Source of the DNA: Rhodoferax sp.
GTDB lineage: Bacteria > Pseudomonadota > Gammaproteobacteria > Burkholderiales > Burkholderiaceae_C
DNA: 10,064 bases
Direction of reading: 5' to 3'
Assembly: GCA_030833685.1 (NCBI GenBank)
Contig: JAURGS010000077.1
Coordinates: 1 to 10,064 of the forward strand
Within the stretch, counting starts at the first letter, position 1. Every line of letters begins with the position of its first letter. The position numbers and the translations under genes are program-made. A model generated the notes under the pieces. It did not search any database and was not told the DNA's origin. It worked only from the letters and a program-made list of their open reading frames with translations. Below are positions 1-6,942 of the stretch, piece after piece.

Positions 1-944
1 AGCCCCAGCGCTTGCGCCAACTGAGCAGCGCTGGGCCGACTGGATTCAGGAATTGGGATCACCACGTCAATTTCGTTAGGAGGAACCGTGGAGATCACCC
101 GCTTGGCCAAGGCCTGACCGAGGTTAAGGCGGGCCTGGTAAACCGAAATCCCATCCATCTCAGAATCCGGGCGTGCCAGGTACACGTACTCAAAAATGCA
201 AGGGTTCAGAACTGGGTTTTTGGCGCACTGCTGCGCGTGCACCTGTCCGCTCGCATCGATAAAAACCGCCTCGCCAGGTTGTAAATCGCGCTCGAAGCGG
301 TGCATGGTTCCCACCAGGGCAACCGATTCACTGGCAAACATACGCGTCTGGCCATCGCTTCCCATGCACAGTGGCCGTATGCCAAACGGGTCCCGAAAGG
401 CCAGCATGCCGTGGCCAGCAATCATCGCAATGACTGCATAAGAGCCTCGTACACGCCGATGCAAGCGAGCAACCGCCTCAAAAATACCCTTGGCGTTGAG
501 TTTGCCGCCACGGGTAGTGGTTTCAATCTCATGGGCCAGGATATTCAGCAGCACCTCAGAGTCACTGTCGGTGTTGATGTGCCGATGGTCTACCCCAAAC
601 AAGTCCTCTTTGAGTGTCTGCGCATTGGTGAGGTTACCGTTATGCACCATCGTGATGCCAAAAGGCGCGTTGACATAAAAGGGTTGTGCCTCGCTCTCGC
701 TGTATGCATTGCCGGCAGTTGGGTAGCGCACTTGCCCCAGGCCCGAATTACCCACCAGGCCCCGCATATTGCGAGTGCGAAAAACGTCTTTGACCATGCC
801 ACGCGCCTTGTGCATGAAAAAACGCCGATCATGCTGGGTCACTATGCCGGCAGCATCCTGCCCCCTGTGCTGCAGCAGCAGCAAGGCATCGTAAATCAGC
901 TGGTTAACCGGCGTCGGACTGAGGACGCCAACGATTCCACACAT
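1..944 (-). CDS. purF: Amidophosphoribosyltransferase (partial, N-terminal part)
   Basis: PurF catalyses the first committed step of de novo purine synthesis, using glutamine and PRPP to make 5-phosphoribosylamine in the cytoplasm. The reading frame starts with ATG at 944 and is still open at base 1, giving 314 whole codons of an enzyme usually about 500 residues long. It begins MCGIVGVLSP, so Cys2 becomes the N-terminal nucleophile of the class II glutamine amidotransferase domain once Met1 is removed. The QHRGQDAAG motif (about residues 25-33), a GQVRYPTAG motif, HNGNLTN, and a TDSD-EVLLN segment follow as expected. The start of the phosphoribosyltransferase half is present (PFGIRPL, then ARPDSEMDGISVY and a VVIPIPESS segment). 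The later PRPP loop lies outside the window. A GGAA-like ribosome site sits about 8-12 nt upstream. The gene follows cvpA after 29 nt and looks like the distal gene of the folC operon. The truncation is only the window edge. Confidence 0.97.
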   Translation of the reverse strand, partial: MCGIVGVLSPTPVNQLIYDALLLLQHRGQDAAGIVTQHDRRFFMHKARGMVKDVFRTRNMRGLVGNSGLGQVRYPTAGNAYSESEAQPFYVNAPFGITMVHNGNLTNAQTLKEDLFGVDHRHINTDSDSEVLLNILAHEIETTTRGGKLNAKGIFEAVARLHRRVRGSYAVIAMIAGHGMLAFRDPFGIRPLCMGSDGQTRMFASESVALVGTMHRFERDLQPGEAVFIDASGQVHAQQCAKNPVLNPCIFEYVYLARPDSEMDGISVYQARLNLGQALAKRVISTVPPNEIDVVIPIPESSRPSAAQLAQALG

Positions 945-973
945 GCTTGTCTATTCCGTTCAGCACTGCTGGC

Positions 974-1462
974 TCACGCCGGCATGAATGGCTCAAATTC
1001 TCGGGGCAAAGCAGGCTTGATTTGCATCAGCACCTCAATGCACAAGCGTACACCCACCGACTCGCGCCACATTGCGCTGTTGCTCATCGGCGTCATGGCC
1101 AGCAGCAGCGTGACCAGCAACAGGAGCAGCAGACCCCGCGCAGCACCAAATACTGCGCCCAGAATCCGGTCCGCCGGGCGCAGGCCTACGCTGCTCATGA
1201 CTTTTTTGAACAAGGCGGCAAACAGGCCGCCAATCATGATCGTCACCACAAACAGCAACACAAAACCCGCTGCGTAGCGAAGCACATCGCTAGCCCCCCC
1301 CATGGGCAAACGCGCACCAAGGTCGGCAGCGAACCACTGCGCCAGCACAAACGCAGCCACCCAGCTCAGCAATGACAGGACCTCAAAAACCAGGCCTCGC
1401 CAGGCGCCCAGCAGCACCGATGCCAGCAACACCCCCAAAAAAACCCAGTCCAAAACTGCCAC
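974..1462 (-). CDS. cvpA: CvpA family inner-membrane protein
   Basis: This 162-residue protein belongs to the CvpA family, small inner-membrane proteins named for a role in colicin V export in E. coli and linked in other work to envelope stress and bile resistance. The molecular activity is not settled. The sequence is strongly hydrophobic with about four membrane segments, roughly residues 3-20, 26-44, 62-86 and 100-123. The family signature of an N-terminal DWVFLGVLL helix followed by GAWRGLVFEVLSLLSW is clear, as is a loop like VGLRPADRILGAVFGAARG before the last helix. The start is GTG at 1462, only 4 nt after the stop codon of the SPOR-domain gene, so translation is probably coupled. It sits between the SPOR gene and purF, the standard proteobacterial position. 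The gene name does not mean that a bacteriocin is made here, and no colicin gene is present. Confidence 0.93.
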   Translation of the reverse strand: MAVLDWVFLGVLLASVLLGAWRGLVFEVLSLLSWVAAFVLAQWFAADLGARLPMGGASDVLRYAAGFVLLFVVTIMIGGLFAALFKKVMSSVGLRPADRILGAVFGAARGLLLLLLVTLLLAMTPMSNSAMWRESVGVRLCIEVLMQIKPALPREFEPFMPA

Positions 1463-1466
1463 GGCG

Positions 1467-2288
1467 CTACAGGCTCAAAACAACAGTCGGCAGGTCCAGT
1501 TTTCGGACCTGCTCGGCGGCCCGCTCGGCCTCGGCTTTTTGTCCGAAGGGTCCAACACGCACCCGAATGCGAGGGCCCTCGCGAGTCTGCGCAACCTGGG
1601 TATAGGTCTTCATACCGGCGCGCTCAATTTTCTGACGCACCTCCTGCGCGCGATCGGACTCGGCGAACGCGCCCACCTGCACCACAAAGCGCCCGGTATC
1701 GGCTTCAGGCTTAGCAGCCACAGCGTTGGCGCTTCCATCCAGCAAGGATTGCACGCGCTTAGCCTCATCCGAGCTCCCATTGGTCTGTGCTTGCGCAACA
1801 GCGGGGGACTGTGTCTTTGGCTTTGAATCGGTTTTCGGCTCGGGCTTGACATTCCCCTCACTTGGGACTTTGACCGCTGCCTTAGGTTCGGCCTTGGGGG
1901 GCCCACCAGACCCGGCCTCAACGCTGGCAGAGGTCGCCGGAGCAGCAGCTTTAACGGGTTTGGTCACCGGTTTATCCGCAACAACAGTCTCACCCTTGTC
2001 CAGGCTGCTGGCAGCAGTCGGCCCCACAGCCTTGGCCGGGGTGCCCGCCGGCGTTACCGCCAAGGTGTTGGGCTTAGCGGGGTCGAGCAAGACCAGCGGC
2101 GTATCGGATGGCAGCGGCCGCGGTTGTTTGTCAAACATCAGGGGGAAAACCAGCACCCCAAGTAATACCAGGATGCAAGCGCCAACCAGGCGGTACTTGG
2201 CGCGCAGACGCAACTCTTCGACGCTGGCCGCCGGCACTGGTCCTGCGGGCGCTTCGGCAGATGTTTTGCGAAACTTGAACAAGGCCAT
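1467..2288 (-). CDS. dedD: SPOR-domain cell-division protein, DedD type
   Basis: A membrane-anchored protein with a C-terminal SPOR domain, which in this family binds denuded (stem-peptide-free) septal peptidoglycan and helps constriction. From the ATG at 2288 it has 273 residues. They comprise a short cytoplasmic tail (MALFKFRK start), one membrane helix at about 34-52 (LVGACILVLLGVLVFPLMF), a Lys/Pro/Ala/Thr-rich linker at about 54-195 that is probably disordered and periplasmic, and the SPOR domain at about 199-273 (FVVQVGAFAESDRAQ, then IRVRVGPF). The frame also opens at a GTG at 2309, where GTGA overlaps the folC stop. I prefer 2288 because relatives typically begin MAFFKFR/MALFKFR, but neither start has a good ribosome site and coupling to folC could serve either. 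The position between folC and cvpA matches dedD of E. coli. The symbol is given by family and position, because the linker is not conserved. Confidence 0.88.
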   Translation of the reverse strand: MALFKFRKTSAEAPAGPVPAASVEELRLRAKYRLVGACILVLLGVLVFPLMFDKQPRPLPSDTPLVLLDPAKPNTLAVTPAGTPAKAVGPTAASSLDKGETVVADKPVTKPVKAAAPATSASVEAGSGGPPKAEPKAAVKVPSEGNVKPEPKTDSKPKTQSPAVAQAQTNGSSDEAKRVQSLLDGSANAVAAKPEADTGRFVVQVGAFAESDRAQEVRQKIERAGMKTYTQVAQTREGPRIRVRVGPFGQKAEAERAAEQVRKLDLPTVVLSL

Positions 2289-2305
2289 AAGGTGCAGGAA
2301 CAGCT

Positions 2306-3622
2306 TCACGCTGATGGCAGGTGCTGAGCCTGCATCCGCGGCAATCCGCGCTCCAGGACGGCTCCCACGGTATAGAACGAACCAAACACCACAATTCTAT
2401 CAGCGGGGTCCGCTTGCGCCAGCGCTGCATCGAGGGCTTGTGTCGGGCTGGCATGCACGCTGGCCACCGTGTCAGCCCGCTTGGCGCTGCGCTGCCAAGC
2501 CTCGAACAGTTGCTGCGCCGGCAATGCCCGGCTCGTTGGCAGATCGGTGAAATACCAGGCGTCCATCAAAGCGCCCATTCGTGACAGGATACTGTGGAAA
2601 TCCTTATCCGCCATGACACCAAAAACAGCGTGTGTGCGCGGGAAAAATCCCATGGCATCAAGATTCAAAGCCAATGTGGCGGCGGCATGGGGGTTGTGCG
2701 CGACGTCCAAAATCATCGCCGGCTGACCAGGCACGATCTGAAACCGGCCGGGCAAGTCCACTGTGGCCATACCATCGCGCAGCGCCTGGGCCGTGATAGG
2801 CAGACGATCGCGCAAGGCCATGAGCGCTGCAATCACACCGCCTGCATTGACCAATTGGTTCGCACCGCGCAAGGCGGGATAGGCCAGGCCGCTGAAACGC
2901 CGACCCCGTCCGGCCCATGCCCACTGCTGTTTATCGCCCTGAACATTGAAGTCCAGGCCAACGCGCCAGATATCTGCGCCGATTTCGCGGGCGTGATCGA
3001 TCACGCTTTGCGGCGGCACAGGGTCGCTCACGATCGCCGCTTTACCCGTACGCATGATGCCGGCCTTTTCACGGCCAATGGTTTCACGGTCGTTGCCCAA
3101 GAGCGCTGTATGGTCCAAATCAATGCTGGTAATGATGGCGCAATCGGCATCCACCACGTTAACAGCGTCCAGCCGCCCGCCAAGGCCGACCTCCAGAATC
3201 ACAACATCGAGCTTGGCATGCCGCATCACATCCAAAATCGCCAGGGTTGTGAACTCGAAATAGGTGAGCGTGACTGGCGGCTGAATTTGGGTGCGCGCGG
3301 CCTCGACCCTGGCAAACGCCGCAACCAATGGGTCTTCTTCAACGGCCTGGCCATCAATGCGCAGCCGCTCCTCAAACCGCACCAGGTGTGGTGAGGTGTA
3401 AACACCGGTGCGGTAGCCGCTGTGGCGCAAAATTGCCTCCAGCATGGCGCAGCTGGAGCCCTTACCGTTGGTACCCGCCACGGTAATCACGGGGCAGCCC
3501 AGGTGCAGGCCCAGTGCCTGGGCAACCCGGCGAACACGCTCCAAGCCCATGTCGATGGTTACGGGATGCAGGCCCTCGCAATGCTTGAGCCACTGGTCTA
3601 ATTGACGAAATTCTTGGGTCAT
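2306..3622 (-). CDS. folC: Bifunctional folylpolyglutamate synthase / dihydrofolate synthase
   Basis: FolC joins L-glutamate to dihydropteroate and extends the glutamate tail of tetrahydrofolates, using ATP, in the cytoplasm. From ATG 3622 the protein has 438 residues, close to the usual 420-440. The Mur-ligase-like ATP-binding loop GTNGKGS is at residues 50-56, followed by YTSPHLVRFEERLRIDG, EVGLGGRLDAVN (144-155), IDLDHTALLGN (167-177) and REKAGI (184-189). Lys186 is probably the equivalent of the carbamylated lysine of E. coli FolC. A C-terminal domain with DVAHNPHA and VFGVMADKD completes the enzyme. The frame is open up to 3685, with another possible ATG at 3634, but MTQEFRQLDQWL matches the family start. 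The stop (TGA at 2306-2308) is adjacent to or overlapping the next gene, as expected for a coupled operon. It is the first gene of the minus-strand block and diverges from the YffB-like gene. A likely -10 box lies at 3633-3638. Confidence 0.96.
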   Translation of the reverse strand: MTQEFRQLDQWLKHCEGLHPVTIDMGLERVRRVAQALGLHLGCPVITVAGTNGKGSSCAMLEAILRHSGYRTGVYTSPHLVRFEERLRIDGQAVEEDPLVAAFARVEAARTQIQPPVTLTYFEFTTLAILDVMRHAKLDVVILEVGLGGRLDAVNVVDADCAIITSIDLDHTALLGNDRETIGREKAGIMRTGKAAIVSDPVPPQSVIDHAREIGADIWRVGLDFNVQGDKQQWAWAGRGRRFSGLAYPALRGANQLVNAGGVIAALMALRDRLPITAQALRDGMATVDLPGRFQIVPGQPAMILDVAHNPHAAATLALNLDAMGFFPRTHAVFGVMADKDFHSILSRMGALMDAWYFTDLPTSRALPAQQLFEAWQRSAKRADTVASVHASPTQALDAALAQADPADRIVVFGSFYTVGAVLERGLPRMQAQHLPSA

Positions 3623-3627
3623 AAGAG

Positions 3628-3641
3628 CGCCCATTGTCGCC
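3628..3641 (-). promoter_or_regulatory. Possible -10 promoter box of the folC operon
   Basis: On the minus strand this reads GGCGACAATGGGCG. The core GACAAT (3633-3638) resembles a sigma-70 -10 hexamer and ends 10 nt before the folC ATG. A matching TTGACA-like -35 is not visible at 16-18 nt. The assignment rests on the near-identical box (13 of 14 bases) in front of murB at 8018-8031. If used, the mRNA leader would be only a few bases long. This is an inference from sequence resemblance. Confidence 0.35.
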
Positions 3642-3687
3642 CAGCGACGCCCTGCGCCGCGCTCACGCGCACCGAGTAAGCACAAGG

Positions 3688-3693
3688 TTTAAT
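3688..3693 (+). promoter_or_regulatory. Possible -10 box for the YffB-like gene
   Basis: TTTAAT in the 77-nt gap between folC and the divergent YffB-like gene resembles a -10 hexamer. It ends 6 nt before the ATG at 3700, so transcription would begin at or near the start codon. No good -35 is visible (ACGCGC at 17 nt spacing). The assignment is weak and is given because the gap must hold promoters for both directions and nothing else AT-rich is present. Confidence 0.22.
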
Positions 3694-3699
3694 GGCATC

Positions 3700-4089
3700 A
3701 TGCTGCCCATGCAAACCACCGACAACTCCCCCAAACTCTTTGGCATTCCCAATTGCAGCACGGTCAAAAAAACCATGGCCTGGCTTACCGAGCAAGGGCA
3801 AACCCCGCAGTTTCATGATTTCAAAAAAAATGGGGTTGATGCCAGCACCCTGGCGCGCTGGCTGCGACAGCACGACTGGCAGGTCTTGCTCAACCGGCGT
3901 GGCACAACCTGGCGCCAGCTTGAGGCCAGCGCGCAGGCCAGCGTACAAGACGCAAGCAGCGCCACCCAACTGATGAGCACCAAGCCAAGCCTGATCAAGC
4001 GTCCGGTCATTGAGTGGCCATCGGGCACAGTGACGGTGGGTTTTGACCCTGAAACCCTTGAACAAGCCATGGCAGGTAGCGCCAAGTAG
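3700..4089 (+). CDS. ArsC/Spx-fold protein of the YffB type
   Basis: A thioredoxin-fold protein of the ArsC/Spx superfamily, annotated in relatives as YffB or 'arsenate reductase-like'. Real arsenate reduction is doubtful for this subgroup, and its E. coli member has no agreed function. The 129 residues include the signature FGIPNCSTVKK with the single conserved Cys at residue 19, NRRGTTWRQL at 65-74, LIKRPVIEW with the Arg pair site at about 98-106, and the VGFDPETLEQ ending. No second Cys forms a CxxC pair. The frame opens at TTG 3634, but that would overlap the folC promoter region. ATG 3700 (AAGG at 3684-3687, 12 nt upstream) or ATG 3709 gives a family-like N-terminus, and 3709 would make 126 residues. 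The gene diverges from folC and is followed after 101 nt by ppnP. Two A runs (7 at 3766-3772 and 8 at 3823-3830) lie inside the frame. The role is unknown and no arsenic genes are nearby. Confidence 0.88.
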   Translation: MLPMQTTDNSPKLFGIPNCSTVKKTMAWLTEQGQTPQFHDFKKNGVDASTLARWLRQHDWQVLLNRRGTTWRQLEASAQASVQDASSATQLMSTKPSLIKRPVIEWPSGTVTVGFDPETLEQAMAGSAK

Positions 4090-4149
4090 CTCAACAAACA
4101 CGCCAGCTCGCCAGGGGCAACACGACTGTGGCCGCGCACAGCCCGCCAC

Positions 4150-4155
4150 TAAAAT
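4150..4155 (+). promoter_or_regulatory. Possible -10 box upstream of ppnP-argG
   Basis: TAAAAT is a good -10 match 35 nt before the ppnP ATG. At 17 nt spacing the -35 position (4127-4132, TGTGGC) is poor, so the call is tentative. Two small inverted repeats flank it: CTGTG/CACAG at 4126-4130 and 4137-4141 with a 6-nt loop, and CGGGC/GCCCG at 4158-4162 and 4166-4170 with a 3-nt loop. The second would lie at the very start of the leader. Neither is followed by a T run, so they are not convincing terminators for the upstream gene. Confidence 0.33.
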
Positions 4156-4190
4156 CACGGGCTTGGCCCGTCCCAAGTCAAAAGCTCCCT

Positions 4191-4508
4191 ATGCCAACTT
4201 CTGAAATCTCCGGCGCGCGCATTGCCACCCAGGCCAATGTCTACTTTGATGGCAAATGCGTCAGCCACGCCCTGGTCATGCCTGACGGGAGTCGAAAATC
4301 TGTGGGTGTCGTTCTGCCAGCGCAACTGACCTTCTCCACCGCAGCCCCTGAGATCATGGAATGTGTCGCTGGCGAATGCAGCTACAAACTCGCTGGCACC
4401 GATGAATGGCGCACCTGCCAGGCTGGCGAGCGCTTCACCATCGCTGGCAACAGCGCGTTTGACATTCGCGTCAACACCTCTTTTCACTACATCTGCCACT
4501 ACGGCTGA
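4191..4508 (+). CDS. ppnP: Pyrimidine/purine nucleoside phosphorylase (PpnP, DUF1255)
   Basis: PpnP (formerly YaiE, DUF1255) is a small cupin-fold enzyme that splits several purine and pyrimidine nucleosides with phosphate into a base and ribose-1-phosphate, a salvage reaction in the cytoplasm. The protein has 105 residues, slightly longer than the 94 of E. coli because of an N-terminal extension. The family blocks are all visible: ANVYFDGKCVSH (15-26), MPDGSRKSVGVVLP (30-43), FSTAAPEIMECVAGEC (48-63), a DEWRTCQAGERF block, and the C-terminal HYICHYG. The frame opens further upstream at 4128, but ATG 4191 is the start that fits the family and leaves the promoter-like TAAAAT in the leader. The stop is 5 nt before the argG ATG, so the two genes are probably cotranscribed. 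Confidence 0.93.
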   Translation: MPTSEISGARIATQANVYFDGKCVSHALVMPDGSRKSVGVVLPAQLTFSTAAPEIMECVAGECSYKLAGTDEWRTCQAGERFTIAGNSAFDIRVNTSFHYICHYG

Positions 4509-4513
4509 GCACC

Positions 4514-5872
4514 ATGAGCGCAACCATTCTTCAAAATCTGCCCGTGGGCGAACGCGTCGGTATTGCTTTCTCGGGAGGCTTGGACACCAGTGCCGCGCTG
4601 CGTTGGATGAAGCTCAAAGGCGCCCTGCCCTACGCGTACACCGCCAACCTCGGTCAGCCCGATGAGTCGGACTATGACGCCATACCGCGCAAAGCCATGG
4701 AATATGGCGCTGAGAAAGCCCGCCTCATCGATTGCCGCAAGCAACTGGCCACCGAAGGCATTGCCGCTTTGCAATCCGGTGCGTTTCATATCACCACCGC
4801 GGGCATGACTTACTTCAACACCACACCGCTGGGGCGAGCGGTCACGGGCACGATGCTGGTGTCGGCCATGAAAGATGACGGCGTCAATATCTGGGGCGAC
4901 GGCTCCACATTCAAAGGCAATGACATCGAGCGTTTTTACCGCTACGGGCTGCTCACCAACCCGGCTCTGAAAATTTACAAGCCCTGGCTTGACCAGGCGT
5001 TTATCGACGAGCTTGGCGGCCGTGCAGAAATGTCTGCCTTCATGACCGCCCAGGGCTTTGGCTACAAGATGAGCGCGGAAAAAGCGTATTCCACCGATTC
5101 CAATATGTTGGGGGCTACGCATGAGGCCAAAGACCTTGAACACTTAAGCAGCGGGATACGCATCGTCAACCCGATCATGGGTGTGCCATTTTGGCGTGAC
5201 GATTGCGCCATCAAAGCCGAGGAAGTCTCGGTTACGTTTGAGGATGGGCAGCCGGTGGCGCTCAACAACCTGTCATTCGCCGACCCAGTGGGTCTGCTGC
5301 TGGAGGCCAACCGCATCGGCGGGCGCCACGGTCTGGGCATGAGCGACCAGATCGAAAACCGGATCATCGAAGCCAAGAGCCGGGGCATTTACGAGGCACC
5401 TGGCCTGGCCCTGCTGTTCATTGCCTATGAACGCTTGGTGACCAGGATGCGCACGGGCGGCGCGATCGAGCAATACGGCGATAACGGGCGCAAGTTGGGC
5501 CGCCTTCTCTACCAGGGTCGCTGGTTTGATTCACAGGCAATCATGCTGCGCGAAACCGCCCAGCGCTGGGTGGCCAGCGCCATCAGCGGCACAGTCACCC
5601 TCGAATTGCGCCGGGGCAACGACTACTCGATTCTCAACACCGAGTCGCCCAACCTCACCTACGCGCCCGAGCGCTTGTCCATGGAAAAAGTGGAAGATGC
5701 GCCCTTCTCGCCGCAAGATCGCATTGGTCAGCTCACCATGCGAAACCTGGACATCACCGACACCCGCGCCAAGCTGGGCACTTACGCCAAGTCAGGGCTG
5801 CTCTCACTGGGCAGTGGCGGGGACCTGCTAAGCCTCAATAGCGACCGCAAAGACCCCCAGGACACGCCCTGA
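4514..5872 (+). CDS. argG: Argininosuccinate synthase
   Basis: ArgG joins citrulline and aspartate with ATP to give argininosuccinate, the next-to-last step of arginine synthesis, in the cytoplasm. The protein has 452 residues. This is the longer E. coli-like type of ArgG (about 447) rather than the roughly 400-residue type found in many other bacteria. The N-type ATP-pyrophosphatase loop SGGLDTS is at residues 20-26. YTANLGQPDESDYDAIP, YFNTTPLGRAVTGT, NIWGDGSTFKGNDIERF (near residue 127-140), STDSNMLGATHEAKDLEHL and the C-terminal LELRRGNDYSILNT and LTMRNLDITDTR blocks all follow the family order. The start ATG 4514 lies 5 nt after the ppnP stop and has only a weak GAGC-like ribosome site, consistent with coupled translation from ppnP. 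No ARG-box repressor site was recognised upstream. It converges on the epimerase-like gene with a 43-nt gap that shows no clear terminator hairpin with a T run. Confidence 0.98.
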   Translation: MSATILQNLPVGERVGIAFSGGLDTSAALRWMKLKGALPYAYTANLGQPDESDYDAIPRKAMEYGAEKARLIDCRKQLATEGIAALQSGAFHITTAGMTYFNTTPLGRAVTGTMLVSAMKDDGVNIWGDGSTFKGNDIERFYRYGLLTNPALKIYKPWLDQAFIDELGGRAEMSAFMTAQGFGYKMSAEKAYSTDSNMLGATHEAKDLEHLSSGIRIVNPIMGVPFWRDDCAIKAEEVSVTFEDGQPVALNNLSFADPVGLLLEANRIGGRHGLGMSDQIENRIIEAKSRGIYEAPGLALLFIAYERLVTRMRTGGAIEQYGDNGRKLGRLLYQGRWFDSQAIMLRETAQRWVASAISGTVTLELRRGNDYSILNTESPNLTYAPERLSMEKVEDAPFSPQDRIGQLTMRNLDITDTRAKLGTYAKSGLLSLGSGGDLLSLNSDRKDPQDTP

Positions 5873-5915
5873 TCTGCGGGCAATCACGCGGGCGTTTGGC
5901 TGGGTGTATCAGCGC

Positions 5916-6875
5916 TTATGCGCGCAAATAATCCTGCGCAATGGCTTGCAATGTGGCTGGCTGGATACCCAGGTCTTTCAGACCGGGGTGCTGGCCACTG
6001 GCCACGTTATCGATACGCATAGAGTCCAGGTTGTCCTGGCTCATCAAAGGCTCACCGGGCATTAACGCCATCAGGCTGGCTTGCAGCCTGCCCGCCCACA
6101 GCGGCACCGCCACCACAGGCCGGCCCCAGCCTGCGAAAACGCCGCTGAGCTGCCCCGAGAGGCGAACCAATTGTTTCAAGCTAAATACCTCGGGGCCAAC
6201 CAGCTCGTAAATCCCGGACTGCGCTTGGGACGCTGACGCGGTTAAGGTCGCCACCACGGCAGCGGCTACGTCCTCCACCCACACCGGTTGAAACCGGGCA
6301 TTCGCGCCGGCCAGCGGCACCAGCGGCATGATTTTTTGCAGGCGCGCAAAAAGGTTCAAAAACCGATCCCCCACGCCAAAAATCACACTGGGCCGAAGAA
6401 GGCTAAGGGCCACGGCTGGCCCAGCTGGGTCACTGCCCTTGGCGGCCTGAGCCCAAGCGAGCCAAACCGCTTCGCCCTGGCTCTTAGAGCGCAAATAGTT
6501 CGACGGCGCCGCATCTGGCGCGCTGACATTGGCGCCCAAGGCGCTGACGTGCACTACGTGCGCCACGCCCTGCGCGGTGCAGGCCCTGGCCAGCTTTTGC
6601 GGCAACGCCACGTGCACCCGCTCAAATTCAGTTGCTGTGCCGTGCAAAATGGCAACCAGGTTGATCAACGCGTCATGTCCGGCCAAGGCCGCATTCAACG
6701 CGCCTTCGTCGTGCACATCCAGCTCCAGCACGGTCAGACCCGGCAACACCATGATGTCTCGGGCCTGGCTGCGCCGGCGGGTGGCCACGGTAACTTGCCA
6801 GCCTGCGCGAATCAGTTTTTCACACACATGACGGCCCACAAAACCCGTCCCGCCAACTACAAACACCTGCTTCAT
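5916..6875 (-). CDS. NAD(P)-binding epimerase-like protein (NDUFA9/NmrA type)
   Basis: A Rossmann-fold protein of the extended/atypical short-chain dehydrogenase family, of the type often annotated 'complex I NDUFA9 subunit family' or 'NAD-dependent epimerase/dehydratase'. Its substrate is unknown. The 319 residues start with the dinucleotide-binding motif VVGGTGFVG (glycines 8-14). Arginines after the second strand (ATRRRS, 31-36) favour NADP over NAD. VHVSALGA at 108-115 carries the serine, and a YxxxK pair, Tyr127 and Lys131, follows in NYLRSKSQGE. A conserved LRPSVIFGVGDRFLNLF block and FQPVWVEDVAAAV come after it. ATG 6875 is preceded by AAAGAGAG (a usable ribosome site), and an upstream opening to 6989 overlaps the murB end and is rejected. 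The gene follows murB in the same direction after 67 nt, so cotranscription is possible. No membrane segment is visible. Confidence 0.88.
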   Translation of the reverse strand: MKQVFVVGGTGFVGRHVCEKLIRAGWQVTVATRRRSQARDIMVLPGLTVLELDVHDEGALNAALAGHDALINLVAILHGTATEFERVHVALPQKLARACTAQGVAHVVHVSALGANVSAPDAAPSNYLRSKSQGEAVWLAWAQAAKGSDPAGPAVALSLLRPSVIFGVGDRFLNLFARLQKIMPLVPLAGANARFQPVWVEDVAAAVVATLTASASQAQSGIYELVGPEVFSLKQLVRLSGQLSGVFAGWGRPVVAVPLWAGRLQASLMALMPGEPLMSQDNLDSMRIDNVASGQHPGLKDLGIQPATLQAIAQDYLRA

Positions 6876-6942
6876 CGATTCAACTCTCTTTGTTTTCCAC
6901 AAGATTTCATTCAGAGGATCAGCCTCGCCACACGACCGACGC

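Noticed and set aside
300..1277. Long plus-strand open frame of 325 codons opposite purF and cvpA
   Set aside because: It is antisense to two well-recognised genes, has no family resemblance, and its length follows from the GC-rich codon pattern of the opposite strand.
974..1462. Colicin V production as a sign of a bacteriocin cluster
   Set aside because: CvpA is a housekeeping membrane protein in this conserved operon. No bacteriocin, immunity or export gene is nearby.
3700..4089. Arsenic resistance operon
   Set aside because: The ArsC-like protein belongs to the YffB subgroup, and no arsR, arsB or acr3 gene is present.
4126..4170. Two short inverted repeats as a terminator for the YffB-like gene
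   Set aside because: Stems are only 5 bp and no T run follows. They may be chance palindromes in GC-rich sequence.
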